From positions 29,946 to 93,945 of the forward strand of contig SVQA01000010.1 of the NCBI GenBank assembly GCA_015065545.1: a DNA stretch of 64,000 bases. The letters run 5' to 3'. The first letter of the stretch is position 1; every line of letters begins with the position of its first letter. Source of the stretch: Oscillospiraceae bacterium. Lineage in GTDB: Bacteria > Bacillota > Clostridia > Oscillospirales > Acutalibacteraceae. The position numbers and the translations under genes were made by a program. This document shows positions 17,512 through 26,781 of the stretch, one piece after another. The notes below the pieces were generated by a model that worked only from the letters and a program-made list of their open reading frames with translations, did no database searches and was not told where the DNA came from.

Positions 17512-18522
17512 ATGAACGATATTATGGTCAGCATCTGCTGTCTTGTTTACAATCACAAAAACTACATCCGCCAGGCTCTTGACAGTTTTCTTATGCAAAA
17601 AACAAACTTCAGGTTTGAAGTTCTGATTAACGATGACTGCTCTACGGACGGTACAACCGACATCATAAAAGAATATGAGGCAAAGTATCCCGATATCATA
17701 AAGCCTCTCTATCACGACGAAAATCAATATTCCAAAAGCTATCGTCAGGGCAATATGATGTCAATAACTTTCAACTTTCCAAGGGTAAGTGGTAAATATA
17801 CCGCTATGTGTGAGGGTGACGATTTCTGGACAGATGAGCTCAAGCTTCAGAAACAGGTTGACTTTATGGAAGCACATCCTCAGTGTTCTTTCTGTACTCA
17901 TACAGTAAGATGTACAAATGAGAAGGGTGTCCCCTTAAAGCAAATCATACCTCTTGAAGATACTGTTAAAGTCGGAGTTATGTCTTCTTCTGAAGCGATA
18001 GAAGGTATCTGCAAACTCCCCTATATGTTCCAGACCTCTTCATACTTTTTCAGAAGTGAATATTTGAAAGAAATGATAGAAAATACTCCTGAATTCTTTG
18101 AGTATTCCTCTTCTATGGATATTCTTTTTATGCTGTATTTTGCCTCTAAAGGTGATGTAAATTATATAGACAAAGAGATGTCATGCTACAGACATAACAG
18201 TTCCTCAAGCATTATGTGCGACCTTACTGCAAAAGACTCCAATAAAAATGATAAAATGATAAAACACTATACAGAACATCTTAAAAGTCTGCATGCATTT
18301 AATAAATACACAAAACATCAATTCGATAAATCGGTAACCTTCGCTATCCGAAAAAGCGAGTATCACCTTAAACTTCTCAAGTGTGATTACAAACATCTTT
18401 TCAGCAGAAAATACAAAGAGGTAGCACCGCTGTTTCTTTCAAAATCTTCAAAAAAAGAAATATTAAAACTCAGACTTCTCTCCCTGTTATCCTTTCTTTC
18501 AAAGAAAAAAACGAAGGTATAA
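17512..18522 (+). CDS. Glycosyltransferase family 2
   Basis: A 336-residue GT-A enzyme with ICCLVYNHKNYIRQALDSFL, LINDDCSTDGTTDII and the metal site MCEGDDFWTD. This EGDD variant with a following WTD is common in a branch found in capsule loci. The C-terminal part is Lys-rich with no predicted membrane segment. GAGGAATAGTT precedes the ATG, and the flippase gene follows after three bases. Donor sugar unknown. Confidence 0.88.
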   Translation: MNDIMVSICCLVYNHKNYIRQALDSFLMQKTNFRFEVLINDDCSTDGTTDIIKEYEAKYPDIIKPLYHDENQYSKSYRQGNMMSITFNFPRVSGKYTAMCEGDDFWTDELKLQKQVDFMEAHPQCSFCTHTVRCTNEKGVPLKQIIPLEDTVKVGVMSSSEAIEGICKLPYMFQTSSYFFRSEYLKEMIENTPEFFEYSSSMDILFMLYFASKGDVNYIDKEMSCYRHNSSSSIMCDLTAKDSNKNDKMIKHYTEHLKSLHAFNKYTKHQFDKSVTFAIRKSEYHLKLLKCDYKHLFSRKYKEVAPLFLSKSSKKEILKLRLLSLLSFLSKKKTKV

Positions 18523-18525
18523 AAA

Positions 18526-20139
18526 ATGGACGAAAATAAAACTTCTCAGACTGATAGTAAGCTCCAAGAAGAACTTCAGTCTGCTTCAAAAAACACAAAA
18601 GAAAAAACTTTAAAAGGCCTTTTCTGGGGATATATGGAAAAGCTGGGCGGCGAAGCTGTCTCACTTATTGTTTCCATAGTGCTTGCCCGACTTTTAGGTC
18701 CCTCTGCCTATGGTATAATTCCCCTTATCACCGTGTTTACGGGAATTCTCAACGTAATAGTACAGGGCGGATTTGCCTCTGCACTTATACAAAAAAAGAA
18801 CGCAGACCAGAAAGACTTTTCAACTGTATTCTTCTTCCAGTTAGGGCTTGCAGGACTACTGTTTACAGGTATGTTTTTTGCGGCAACTCCCATAGCAAAC
18901 TTTTACAACAACACCTATATGATTCCTATGATACGGGTGCTTTCACTCACTCTTATAATCGGAGCAATAAACAATGTTCAGCATGCCTATGTATCAAAAA
19001 CAATGCAGTTCAAGAAGTTCTTTTTTGCATCCTTTACAGGAACAGTTGTTTCGGGAATCGTAGGTGTAGCACTTGCTTTTATTATTATAAATGCTACCGG
19101 AAATCCGATATATGGCGCTTGGGCACTTATTGCTCAAAAGCTCACTGACCAAGTTATGGACACCATCTTTTTATGGTTTACTGTAAAATGGAGACCAAAA
19201 TTTATATTCTCGTTCAATAGGCTTAAAGGTCTCTTCTCTTACGGCTGGAAAATACTTGCATCCACATTTATCGACTCTATTTATAAAAACCTGAACACTT
19301 TAATTATCGGTAAGGCATACACCACAAAAGATCTGGCTTACTATAACAAAGGCACAACCTATCCCCAGATCATTATGGGCAACCTTAACAATGCAATACA
19401 ACACGTTCTGTTTCCTGCTATGTCCAGCCATCAGGAGGATGTAAGCAGAGTAAAGAGCATGACAAGACGAGCAATGAAGACAAGCTCTTATCTGGTATTC
19501 CCTGCTATGATGGGCTTTGCCGCTGTTGGAAGTTCCTTTATCTATATTCTTCTGGGCGAAGCTTGGATGCCTGCAGTACCGTTTTTATGGATTGCCTGCT
19601 TTAACTTTGCAATGTGGCCAATCCACACTACCAACCTTCAGGCAATTCAGGCAATGGGCAAAAGCGGAACATTCCTTGTAGCCGAGATAATTAAGAAGGT
19701 TTCCAACCTTATTTTTCTCGGTGCAGGTATTCTGATTGCCTGGAGTCTCGCTTTTGAAAATTCCACAGATTCCGTTATCGTAATTGCTCTGAGCAGTATC
19801 TTTGCAGAAATCGTCTGTGTATTTGTAAATGCCTGGCCAAACAAAAGAATCATAGGCTACGGACTCAAAGAACAGCTTTCTGATATTCTTCCTGCCATTC
19901 TTTTAAGTACAGCAATGGGTGCTGTTTTGTTCGGCATAGGGTACATCCCCCTTGAGTTTATCATTCCGGATTTCTTCCTGCTTTCTGTAGTAAGAATTAT
20001 TATTCAGGTAATCATCGGAATTGCCCTATACATTCTTCTCTCAAAAATATTCAAGGTTGAAAGCTTTACATACATCAAAGCTACAGCAAAAGAATTTATG
20101 GCAAACAGAAAGAAGAAAAAGGCAGACAAAAAAGCTTAA
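18526..20139 (+). CDS. Wzx-type lipopolysaccharide/polysaccharide flippase
   Basis: A 537-residue membrane protein of the MOP exporter superfamily that should flip the lipid-linked repeat unit across the membrane. After a charged N-terminal ~40 residues, GLFWGYMEKLGGEAVSLIVS starts the first of about 12-14 hydrophobic segments, and LARLLGPSAYGIIPL is a clear family signature. The C terminus is a Lys-rich cytoplasmic tail. It completes the Wzx/Wzy set of the plus-strand operon. The opposing operon has a separate flippase at 33905. Confidence 0.92.
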   Translation: MDENKTSQTDSKLQEELQSASKNTKEKTLKGLFWGYMEKLGGEAVSLIVSIVLARLLGPSAYGIIPLITVFTGILNVIVQGGFASALIQKKNADQKDFSTVFFFQLGLAGLLFTGMFFAATPIANFYNNTYMIPMIRVLSLTLIIGAINNVQHAYVSKTMQFKKFFFASFTGTVVSGIVGVALAFIIINATGNPIYGAWALIAQKLTDQVMDTIFLWFTVKWRPKFIFSFNRLKGLFSYGWKILASTFIDSIYKNLNTLIIGKAYTTKDLAYYNKGTTYPQIIMGNLNNAIQHVLFPAMSSHQEDVSRVKSMTRRAMKTSSYLVFPAMMGFAAVGSSFIYILLGEAWMPAVPFLWIACFNFAMWPIHTTNLQAIQAMGKSGTFLVAEIIKKVSNLIFLGAGILIAWSLAFENSTDSVIVIALSSIFAEIVCVFVNAWPNKRIIGYGLKEQLSDILPAILLSTAMGAVLFGIGYIPLEFIIPDFFLLSVVRIIIQVIIGIALYILLSKIFKVESFTYIKATAKEFMANRKKKKADKKA

Positions 20140-20165
20140 TTACCACAAAGACGGAGGTGAACATC

Positions 20166-21083
20166 TTGTTTTCCGATTCCCCCTTGGAGTTTATAGACAA
20201 TCTCTATCAAAATAATATTTACATAAAAAGAGAGGACAAGCTCCCCTACTCCTTTGGCGGAAACAAGGTGAGATTTGCCGAGGCATTTCTTGAGGATATG
20301 AAAGCAAAGGGCAAAAATGCCATTATTGCCTACGGCTCAAAAAGCTCTAACCTCTGTCGTGTTATGTCCCAGCTTTGTTTTGATAACCATATTCCCTGTG
20401 CTGTAATTTTCAGCGAAACCTCGGGTGATACCAACAACTCTAAAATTATTTCCGCTCTGGGTGTCAGAGAATATGCCTGCGAAAAAGCTCGGGTTGCAGA
20501 AACCGTAAACCGTGCTATTGAGGATTTTAAAGAAGAAGGCTTTGACCCCTACTACATCTACGGAAACACAAAGGGCGAAGGTAACGAACTTGTACCCGTA
20601 TCCTCCTACACAATGGTTTACGACGAAATCACAGCCTTCGAAAAAGAAAACAACATTAACTTCGACTACATCTTCCTTGCAACCGGTACAGCCGCCACAT
20701 ATTCGGGGCTTCTCTCAAGGGCCTGCCAGGTTTCAGACACCCGAAAAATCATCGGTATTTCTGTTGCCAGAGACTCCAAGCGGTGCAAATCCATAATACA
20801 AAACAACCTTAACCTTTATTTCAATAAAGAAGTAACCGCAGATATAACTGTTACAGATGAATATCTTTTTGGCGGTTATTCAAAAACTATCAAAGATGAG
20901 CTTGCAGAAATCGACTATATTTTTAAGGAATATGATATTCCTCTGGACCCTACTTACACAGGCAAAGCTTTCTTTGGAATGAAGAATCATCTTTATAAAA
21001 ACAATATTAAAAACAAAAATATTCTATTTATTCATACAGGCGGTTATCCCTTATTCTGCGATTATAAGGGTATAAAACTTTGA
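20166..21083 (+). CDS. PLP-dependent enzyme, D-cysteine desulfhydrase/ACC deaminase family
   Basis: A fold-type II pyridoxal phosphate enzyme. The family opening YIKREDKLPYSFGGNKVR is seen, with the cofactor Lys at residue 34 of the chosen start. SKSSNLCR binds the phosphate region and GTGIAAT-like LATGTAATYSG lies in the middle. Relatives act on D-cysteine or 1-aminocyclopropane-1-carboxylate. In this context it may instead make or convert an amino acid used by the ATP-grasp enzyme next to it; that is inference. I chose TTG at 20166 because the GGAGG site overlaps the earlier in-frame GTG at 20157. Length 305 residues. Confidence 0.82.
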   Translation: MFSDSPLEFIDNLYQNNIYIKREDKLPYSFGGNKVRFAEAFLEDMKAKGKNAIIAYGSKSSNLCRVMSQLCFDNHIPCAVIFSETSGDTNNSKIISALGVREYACEKARVAETVNRAIEDFKEEGFDPYYIYGNTKGEGNELVPVSSYTMVYDEITAFEKENNINFDYIFLATGTAATYSGLLSRACQVSDTRKIIGISVARDSKRCKSIIQNNLNLYFNKEVTADITVTDEYLFGGYSKTIKDELAEIDYIFKEYDIPLDPTYTGKAFFGMKNHLYKNNIKNKNILFIHTGGYPLFCDYKGIKL

Positions 21084-21092
21084 GGAACTTAT

Positions 21093-22118
21093 ATGAACAT
21101 ACTACTTACATCAGCCGGCAGACGCAGTTATCTTGTTAAATATTTCAAAGACACACTCAAAAATGAAGGTCTTGTGCACACAGCCAACTCCTCCTCTCTT
21201 TCCACAGCCTTTCTTTACGCTGACAAAACTGTTGTTACCCCTCTGATTTACGATGAAAATTATATACCTTTTCTTCTTTCTTACTGTAAAGAAAACTGTA
21301 TTGATGCACTCATAAGTCTTTTTGACATTGACCTTATGATTCTATCCCGTCATAAAAAAGACTTCGAAGAAATCGGTACCCGTGTAATTGTTGCGGATGA
21401 AAGTGCAATTGATATTTGCAACGATAAGTGGAACACCTATAACTTCTGTCTTGAAAACAACATCAATACTCCTAAAACCTATATCCGACTTTCCGACGCA
21501 CAGAAGGATTTGGAAGATGAAAAAATTGATTTTCCTCTTTATGTCAAGCCCCGCTGGGGTATGGGTTCACTCTCGGTTTTCAAAGCTGAAAATGAAACCG
21601 AACTTCGGGTTTTCTATGAAAAATCAAAAAGAGAAATCTCTAAAAGTTACCTTAAATACGAATCCGCCGCAAATCCCGATGAATGTGTGCTGATACAACA
21701 ATCTCTCAAGGGTCAGGAATACGGTATGGACGTTATTAATGACCTTGAAGGTAACTATCAAAACACAGTTATTAGGCAAAAGTATGCTATGCGCTCGGGT
21801 GAAACCGATGCTGCAATCATAGTAAAAAACGAAAAAATAAACGAAATCGGCAGGATAATAAGCCAAAAACTCAAGCATCCTGCAAACCTTGACGCTGACG
21901 TTTTCCTTGTTGGTGATACCCCCTACCTGCTGGAGATGAACGCTCGCTTCGGCGGTGGCTACCCCTTCTCTCATGTTGCAGGAGTAAATATGCCTCTTGC
22001 TATTATCCGTTGGCTCAAAGGTGAGGAGGTTTCTCCCTCTCTTCTTTCTGCCAAGGAAGGTGTTATGGCATCAAAGGAGCTTGTAATCAGCGTATTCCCT
22101 CAAGAATTTTTGAAATGA
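21093..22118 (+). CDS. ATP-grasp ligase (carbamoyl-phosphate-synthase-like)
   Basis: The 341-residue protein has the layout of stand-alone ATP-grasp ligases that activate a carboxylate as acyl phosphate and couple it to an amine or thiol. It begins NILLTSAGRRSYLVKYF. ATP-binding signatures are YVKPRWGMGS, the hinge region VLIQQSLKGQEYGMDV, and the metal site LLEMNARFGGGYPFSH. Its place between a PLP enzyme and a sugar aminotransferase suggests it couples an amino acid to an amino sugar of the repeat unit. The substrate is not known. It is not closely like the two TupA-type ATP-grasps upstream. Confidence 0.83.
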   Translation: MNILLTSAGRRSYLVKYFKDTLKNEGLVHTANSSSLSTAFLYADKTVVTPLIYDENYIPFLLSYCKENCIDALISLFDIDLMILSRHKKDFEEIGTRVIVADESAIDICNDKWNTYNFCLENNINTPKTYIRLSDAQKDLEDEKIDFPLYVKPRWGMGSLSVFKAENETELRVFYEKSKREISKSYLKYESAANPDECVLIQQSLKGQEYGMDVINDLEGNYQNTVIRQKYAMRSGETDAAIIVKNEKINEIGRIISQKLKHPANLDADVFLVGDTPYLLEMNARFGGGYPFSHVAGVNMPLAIIRWLKGEEVSPSLLSAKEGVMASKELVISVFPQEFLK

Positions 22119-22128
22119 GGTGTCCTCT

Positions 22129-23229
22129 TTGAGTGACAAAATCTTTGTAACCCGCTCTTCAATACCCGAATTAACTGAGTACATTGAAGAAATAACTTCC
22201 ATATTTGATTCCCATTTTCTTACCAATATGGGACCCAAACACGATAAACTCCAAAAGGGTCTTTGTGAGTATCTTAAGAGTGATAACATCTCCCTCTTTT
22301 CCAACGGCCACATGGCTCTGGAATTATGCCTGCAGGCACTAAATTTAAAGGGTGAGGTTATCACCACTCCCTTTACCTTTGCCTCTACAACCCACGCTAT
22401 TGTCAGATGCGGACTTACTCCTATTTTCTGCGATATTGACCCTGTGACATATACAATAGACGCTTCTAAAATCGAAGCTCTTATAACCGACAAAACCAGT
22501 GCAATTGTGCCTGTTCATGTTTATGGCAATCTCTGTGACACACAGGAGATAGACCGTATTGCAAAGAAGCACAACCTCAAGGTAATCTATGATGCCGCTC
22601 ACGCTTTCGGTGTTGAAAAAGACGGTGTGGGTGTAGGAACCTTCGGTGATGCTTCTATGTTCAGCTTCCATGCCACAAAGGTATTCAATACCATTGAGGG
22701 CGGTGCTGTTACATACACAGATAAAGCCATAGGCGAAAAGCTCCACAGACTCAAAAACTTTGGTATTCTTGACCAAGAAACTGTCTGCGATGTAGGTGCC
22801 AATGCAAAGATGAACGAGTTTCAGGCGGCTATGGGTATCTGCAACCTGCGTCATATTGACGAGGATATTGCCAAAAGAAAAGAAATAGTTGAGCTTTACA
22901 GAAAAAGACTGGGAGCTACCGACGGAATTGTTCTCTGTTCTGAGCAGTCGGGTGTTAAACCAAACTACGCCTACTTTCCAGTAGTTATTGATGAAACAAA
23001 ACTCGGAAAATCAAGAGATGATATATTCGAAGCTCTTGCAAAAGAAAATATCTATGCAAGAAAATACTTCTATCCTCTTGTGCAGGACTATGATTGCTAC
23101 AAAAACCTTTATGATTCCTCTCTTACTCCTACTGCACAGTATGTGGCAAAGCGTATCCTCACCCTGCCCCTTTACAGCGAGCTCCCCCTTGAAACAGTAA
23201 ATATAATCTGTGACATTATCCTTAAATAA
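22129..23229 (+). CDS. DegT/DnrJ/EryC1 sugar aminotransferase
   Basis: A PLP-dependent aminotransferase that converts a nucleotide-linked keto sugar to an amino sugar, usually with glutamate as donor. Signatures are ITTPFTFASTTHAI, VYDAAHAFGV, and the PLP lysine in MFSFHATKVFNTIEGGA, then LPLYSELP at the C terminus. The TTG at 22129 lies eight bases after GAGG and is preferred over the GTG at 22120, which overlaps that site. Length 366 residues. It follows the ATP-grasp gene directly, the two stops and starts being interleaved, which suggests that its amino sugar is the acceptor of that ligase. Confidence 0.9.
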   Translation: MSDKIFVTRSSIPELTEYIEEITSIFDSHFLTNMGPKHDKLQKGLCEYLKSDNISLFSNGHMALELCLQALNLKGEVITTPFTFASTTHAIVRCGLTPIFCDIDPVTYTIDASKIEALITDKTSAIVPVHVYGNLCDTQEIDRIAKKHNLKVIYDAAHAFGVEKDGVGVGTFGDASMFSFHATKVFNTIEGGAVTYTDKAIGEKLHRLKNFGILDQETVCDVGANAKMNEFQAAMGICNLRHIDEDIAKRKEIVELYRKRLGATDGIVLCSEQSGVKPNYAYFPVVIDETKLGKSRDDIFEALAKENIYARKYFYPLVQDYDCYKNLYDSSLTPTAQYVAKRILTLPLYSELPLETVNIICDIILK

Positions 23230-23243
23230 ATGAGGTGAGTAAG

Positions 23244-24224
23244 GTGACAAAGCCCCTTGTAAGCATAATCACCCCCTGCTATAACGGAGAAAAAACGGCC
23301 CACAGAATGATTGAGTCTGTGCTTTCCCAGACCTATTCTCCCATAGAATACATATTTATAAACGACGGCTCTACCGATAAAACCGAAGAGCTTTTTAAAT
23401 CCTATCTTCCGAAATTCGAGGAAAAGGGTATTAAGGTAATCTATGAATATCAGGAAAATGCAGGCCAGTCCTCTGCTGTAAACCGAGGGCTTAAGCTCTT
23501 TACCGGCGACTATCTTTCTTGGGCTGATTCCGACGATTTTCTCTTTCCAGAATCCGTTGAGAAAAGAGTTGAGTTTCTGGAAAGCCATCCCGATTATGCC
23601 TGCGTTCAGTCGGACGCTTATATGGTCAAAGAAAACGATATAGACAATCCCTACAAAAGAATTTCCGAAGGCTTTCCTCACTCTGCCAATGAAAATCAAT
23701 TTGAGTTGTGCCTTACAGGTCAGTGCTACATCGGAGCAACTCACTGTTTTATGGTACGCAGAAGTGCCTTTTTAGAGGCAATTCCCTCACTTAATATTTA
23801 CACCGGAAGAAAAGAACAGAACTGGCAGTTGTTTTTGCCCATCTACTATAAACACAAACGCTATTTTTTAAATGAACCTTTGTGCAGTTATGTGGTATCT
23901 CAAACCAGCCACTCCCACTCAAAGCTCACTACAGAAAAGGCAATTGACCGTGCAAACGGATATATTGATATTCTTTCTCACACCCTTAAGAGCATCGATA
24001 TGCCAAAAGAGGAAAGAGACCGATATATGAATATTGTCCTTAACATCTATGCAAGAAAAAAGCTCTACCTTTGTGTTGACAATGGCGACAAAATCCTTGC
24101 AAAGAAAGAATTAGAAACCCTGAAAAAAATCGGCACAGTTAAATTTCGCGATAAATTTGCATACGCTGCCGTAAGGTCAAATCTCATAAAAGCATTCTAT
24201 AAACTTGCAAAAAAAGTATTCTGA
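23244..24224 (+). CDS. Glycosyltransferase family 2
   Basis: A 326-residue GT-A enzyme with VSIITPCYNGEKTAHRMI, FINDGSTDKTEE, AGQSSAVNRGL and the metal-binding SWADSDDFLFP. The GTG at 23244 is eight bases past GAGG and is preferred over the earlier GTG at 23235, which overlaps the site. It is likely to transfer the amino sugar made by the preceding gene, since the two are adjacent; this is inference. Confidence 0.88.
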   Translation: MTKPLVSIITPCYNGEKTAHRMIESVLSQTYSPIEYIFINDGSTDKTEELFKSYLPKFEEKGIKVIYEYQENAGQSSAVNRGLKLFTGDYLSWADSDDFLFPESVEKRVEFLESHPDYACVQSDAYMVKENDIDNPYKRISEGFPHSANENQFELCLTGQCYIGATHCFMVRRSAFLEAIPSLNIYTGRKEQNWQLFLPIYYKHKRYFLNEPLCSYVVSQTSHSHSKLTTEKAIDRANGYIDILSHTLKSIDMPKEERDRYMNIVLNIYARKKLYLCVDNGDKILAKKELETLKKIGTVKFRDKFAYAAVRSNLIKAFYKLAKKVF

Positions 24225-24248
24225 TAATCTTTTTAAGGAGTGAAGATA

Positions 24249-25133
24249 ATGAAAGGTATCATCCTTGCCGGTGGAGCCGGTACACGACTTTATCCCCTGA
24301 CACAGGTTACCTCAAAACAGCTTCTGCCTGTATACGACAAACCTATGATTTTCTATCCCTTGTCCACTCTGATGCTTGCAGGCATCCGTGATATTCTTAT
24401 TATTTCTACCGAGCAGGACACCCCTAACTTTCAGCGTCTTTTAGGCGATGGCTCAAGCTATGGAATCAATCTTTCCTACAAGGTACAGCCCTCTCCCGAC
24501 GGACTGGCTCAGGCTTTTATTCTGGGCGAGGAGTTCATAGGCGACGAACCTTGTGCTATGATACTGGGCGATAATATCTTCTATGGAAACGGACTTTCAA
24601 AGCTCCTTAAAGAAGCAAAGGATGATGCCGAGCAGGGCAAAGCCACCATTTTCGGCTACTATGTAAACGACCCCGAGCGTTTCGGAATCGTTGAATTTGA
24701 CGAAAACGGCAAGGCTATCTCTGTTGAAGAAAAGCCAAAAAATCCCAAATCCAATTACTGCATAACCGGTCTTTACTTCTACGATAACCGAGTTGTAGAA
24801 ATGGCAAAGCAGATAAAGCCCTCCGCTCGCGGTGAGCTTGAAATCACAGACCTTAACCGTATGTATCTGGAGGCAGATGACCTCAATGTTCAGATTATGG
24901 GCAGAGGCTTTGCCTGGCTCGATACAGGCACAATGGACTCTCTTATTGATGCTTCCAATTTTATTCAAATCACAGAAACCAGACAATCTCTTATGATTTC
25001 CGTACCCGAAGAGATTGCTTTCGTTAACAAATGGATAACCAAGGAAGAACTCCTTGTTGCCGCCGAAAAATACGGTAAAAGCCCTTACGGCGAATACCTG
25101 AAAAAAGTAGCACAGGAACGTTACAGATATTAA
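24249..25133 (+). CDS. rfbA: Glucose-1-phosphate thymidylyltransferase
   Basis: RfbA/RmlA joins glucose-1-phosphate and dTTP to dTDP-glucose, the first step of dTDP-deoxysugar pathways. The N-terminal nucleotide-binding motif [16 protein letters not shown] and the downstream [11 protein letters not shown] are textbook. EKPKNPKSN and [13 protein letters not shown] also match. The ATG at 24249 sits eight bases after AAGGAG and gives 294 residues; a GTG nine bases upstream overlaps that site. It is followed by rfbC and rfbB. No rfbD is present in the window. Confidence 0.96.
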   Translation: MKGIILAGGAGTRLYPLTQVTSKQLLPVYDKPMIFYPLSTLMLAGIRDILIISTEQDTPNFQRLLGDGSSYGINLSYKVQPSPDGLAQAFILGEEFIGDEPCAMILGDNIFYGNGLSKLLKEAKDDAEQGKATIFGYYVNDPERFGIVEFDENGKAISVEEKPKNPKSNYCITGLYFYDNRVVEMAKQIKPSARGELEITDLNRMYLEADDLNVQIMGRGFAWLDTGTMDSLIDASNFIQITETRQSLMISVPEEIAFVNKWITKEELLVAAEKYGKSPYGEYLKKVAQERYRY

Positions 25134-25156
25134 AGACATAAAAAGAGGAACCCATT

Positions 25157-25708
25157 ATGAGTAACTTTACCTTCGAAAACACACACATAGACGGTGTTTA
25201 CATAATCACACCGAAAGTTTATGGTGACCATCGCGGATATTTTATGGAAACCTACAAGCAAAGTGACTTTGAAGAAGCAGGTATATCCTGCACCTTCCTT
25301 CAGGATAACCAGTCCAAATCGAGAAAAGGAGTCCTGAGAGGACTGCATTTTCAGAAAACCTATCCTCAGGCAAAGCTTGTCCGTGTGATAAAAGGTGAAG
25401 TTTACGATGTTGCCGTTGACTTGCGAAAAGACAGCAAAACCTATGGTGAATATGTAGGTGTGATTCTTTCCGAAGAAAACAAAAAGCAGTTCTTTGTTCC
25501 TCGCGGCTTTGCCCACGGCTTTTTAGTTTTATCTGAAGAAGCAGAGTTTGTTTACAAATGCGACAACCTTTATCATCCCGAGGATGAAGGCGGTCTTATC
25601 TATAACGATGAAGATATAAATATCAATTGGCCTGAGGGCTTCCAAATACTTTTAAGCGAAAAAGACAAGAACTTCCCCACATTTAAGGAACTTAATTTTT
25701 CATTCTGA
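25157..25708 (+). CDS. rfbC: dTDP-4-keto-6-deoxyglucose 3,5-epimerase
   Basis: RfbC/RmlC epimerises C3 and C5 of dTDP-4-keto-6-deoxyglucose to give dTDP-4-keto-L-rhamnose. The cupin-fold protein has 183 residues, the usual size. It shows GDHRGYFMETY, the catalytic-region FLQDNQSKSRKGVLRGLHFQ with the active His, and FFVPRGFAHGFLVLS. The gene lies between rfbA and rfbB with normal ribosome sites, in the same operon. Confidence 0.95.
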   Translation: MSNFTFENTHIDGVYIITPKVYGDHRGYFMETYKQSDFEEAGISCTFLQDNQSKSRKGVLRGLHFQKTYPQAKLVRVIKGEVYDVAVDLRKDSKTYGEYVGVILSEENKKQFFVPRGFAHGFLVLSEEAEFVYKCDNLYHPEDEGGLIYNDEDININWPEGFQILLSEKDKNFPTFKELNFSF

Positions 25709-25732
25709 GCAAACTACAAGGAGTAAATACCC

Positions 25733-26752
25733 ATGAACATTTTAGTTACAGGCGGTGCCGGTTTCATCGGCGCAAATTTCGTATACTATGAACTCAAAAA
25801 TCATCCCGAGGATCGCATTGTGTGCCTTGATAAGCTCACTTATGCAGGCAACCTCCAGACTCTCGACGAAGCTATGAAGAATGAAAACTTCCGCTTTGTA
25901 AAGGGCGATATTGCCAACAGGGAATGTGTATTCGGGCTTTTTGAAGAAGAACACTTTGACATTGTGGTGAACTTTGCGGCAGAAAGCCACGTTGACCGCT
26001 CTGTTGAAAATCCCGAGATATTCCTCAAGACCAACATTCTCGGCACCCAGACTCTTATGGACGCCTGCAGACAGTACGGCATCAAGCGTTATCATCAAGT
26101 TTCTACAGACGAGGTTTATGGCGACCTGCCTCTTGACAAACCCGACCTTTTCTTCACAGAAGAGACACCCATACATACCTCTTCCCCCTACAGTGCCTCA
26201 AAGGCTTCTGCAGACCTTCTGGTGCTCGCTTATGCCCGCACCTTCAAGCTGCCTGTATCTATTACCCGTTGCTCCAATAACTACGGTCCTTACCACTTCC
26301 CCGAAAAGCTCATCCCCCTTATGATTTCAAGAGCTTTGGCTGACGAAAGCCTACCTGTATACGGCAAGGGTGAGAATGTCCGTGACTGGCTCTATGTTGA
26401 GGACCATTGCTCCGCTATCGACCTTGTAATCCGCAAGGGCAGAGAGGGTGAGGTTTACAACATCGGCGGCCACAACGAAAGAACAAATCTTGAAGTTGTA
26501 AAAACTATTCTTAAGCTTTTAGGCAAGCCCGAGAGTCTTATCACCTATGTAACCGACAGACCCGGACACGATATGCGCTATGCCATTGACCCCACAAAAA
26601 TTCACACAGAGCTTGGGTGGCTTCCCGAAACCACCTTTGACGAAGGTATCAAGCGCACAATCGAGTGGTATCTTAATAACGAGGATTGGTGGCAGAATAT
26701 CCTTAAAGGTGACTACCGGACCTACTTCGAAAGAATATACAAAATCAGATAA
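25733..26752 (+). CDS. rfbB: dTDP-glucose 4,6-dehydratase
   Basis: RfbB/RmlB converts dTDP-glucose to dTDP-4-keto-6-deoxyglucose using bound NAD. The protein (339 residues) shows TGGAGFIGANFV, FAAESHVDRSVE, STDEVYGDL, and the catalytic SPYSASKASAD with Tyr and Lys. VRDWLYVEDHCSAI and GHNERTNLEVV complete the family pattern. AAGGAG precedes the ATG. It feeds either rhamnose synthesis or, with the next gene, an amino sugar. Confidence 0.96.
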   Translation: MNILVTGGAGFIGANFVYYELKNHPEDRIVCLDKLTYAGNLQTLDEAMKNENFRFVKGDIANRECVFGLFEEEHFDIVVNFAAESHVDRSVENPEIFLKTNILGTQTLMDACRQYGIKRYHQVSTDEVYGDLPLDKPDLFFTEETPIHTSSPYSASKASADLLVLAYARTFKLPVSITRCSNNYGPYHFPEKLIPLMISRALADESLPVYGKGENVRDWLYVEDHCSAIDLVIRKGREGEVYNIGGHNERTNLEVVKTILKLLGKPESLITYVTDRPGHDMRYAIDPTKIHTELGWLPETTFDEGIKRTIEWYLNNEDWWQNILKGDYRTYFERIYKIR

Positions 26753-26781
26753 TCTATTTATATATACAGGAGGAAACCAAA

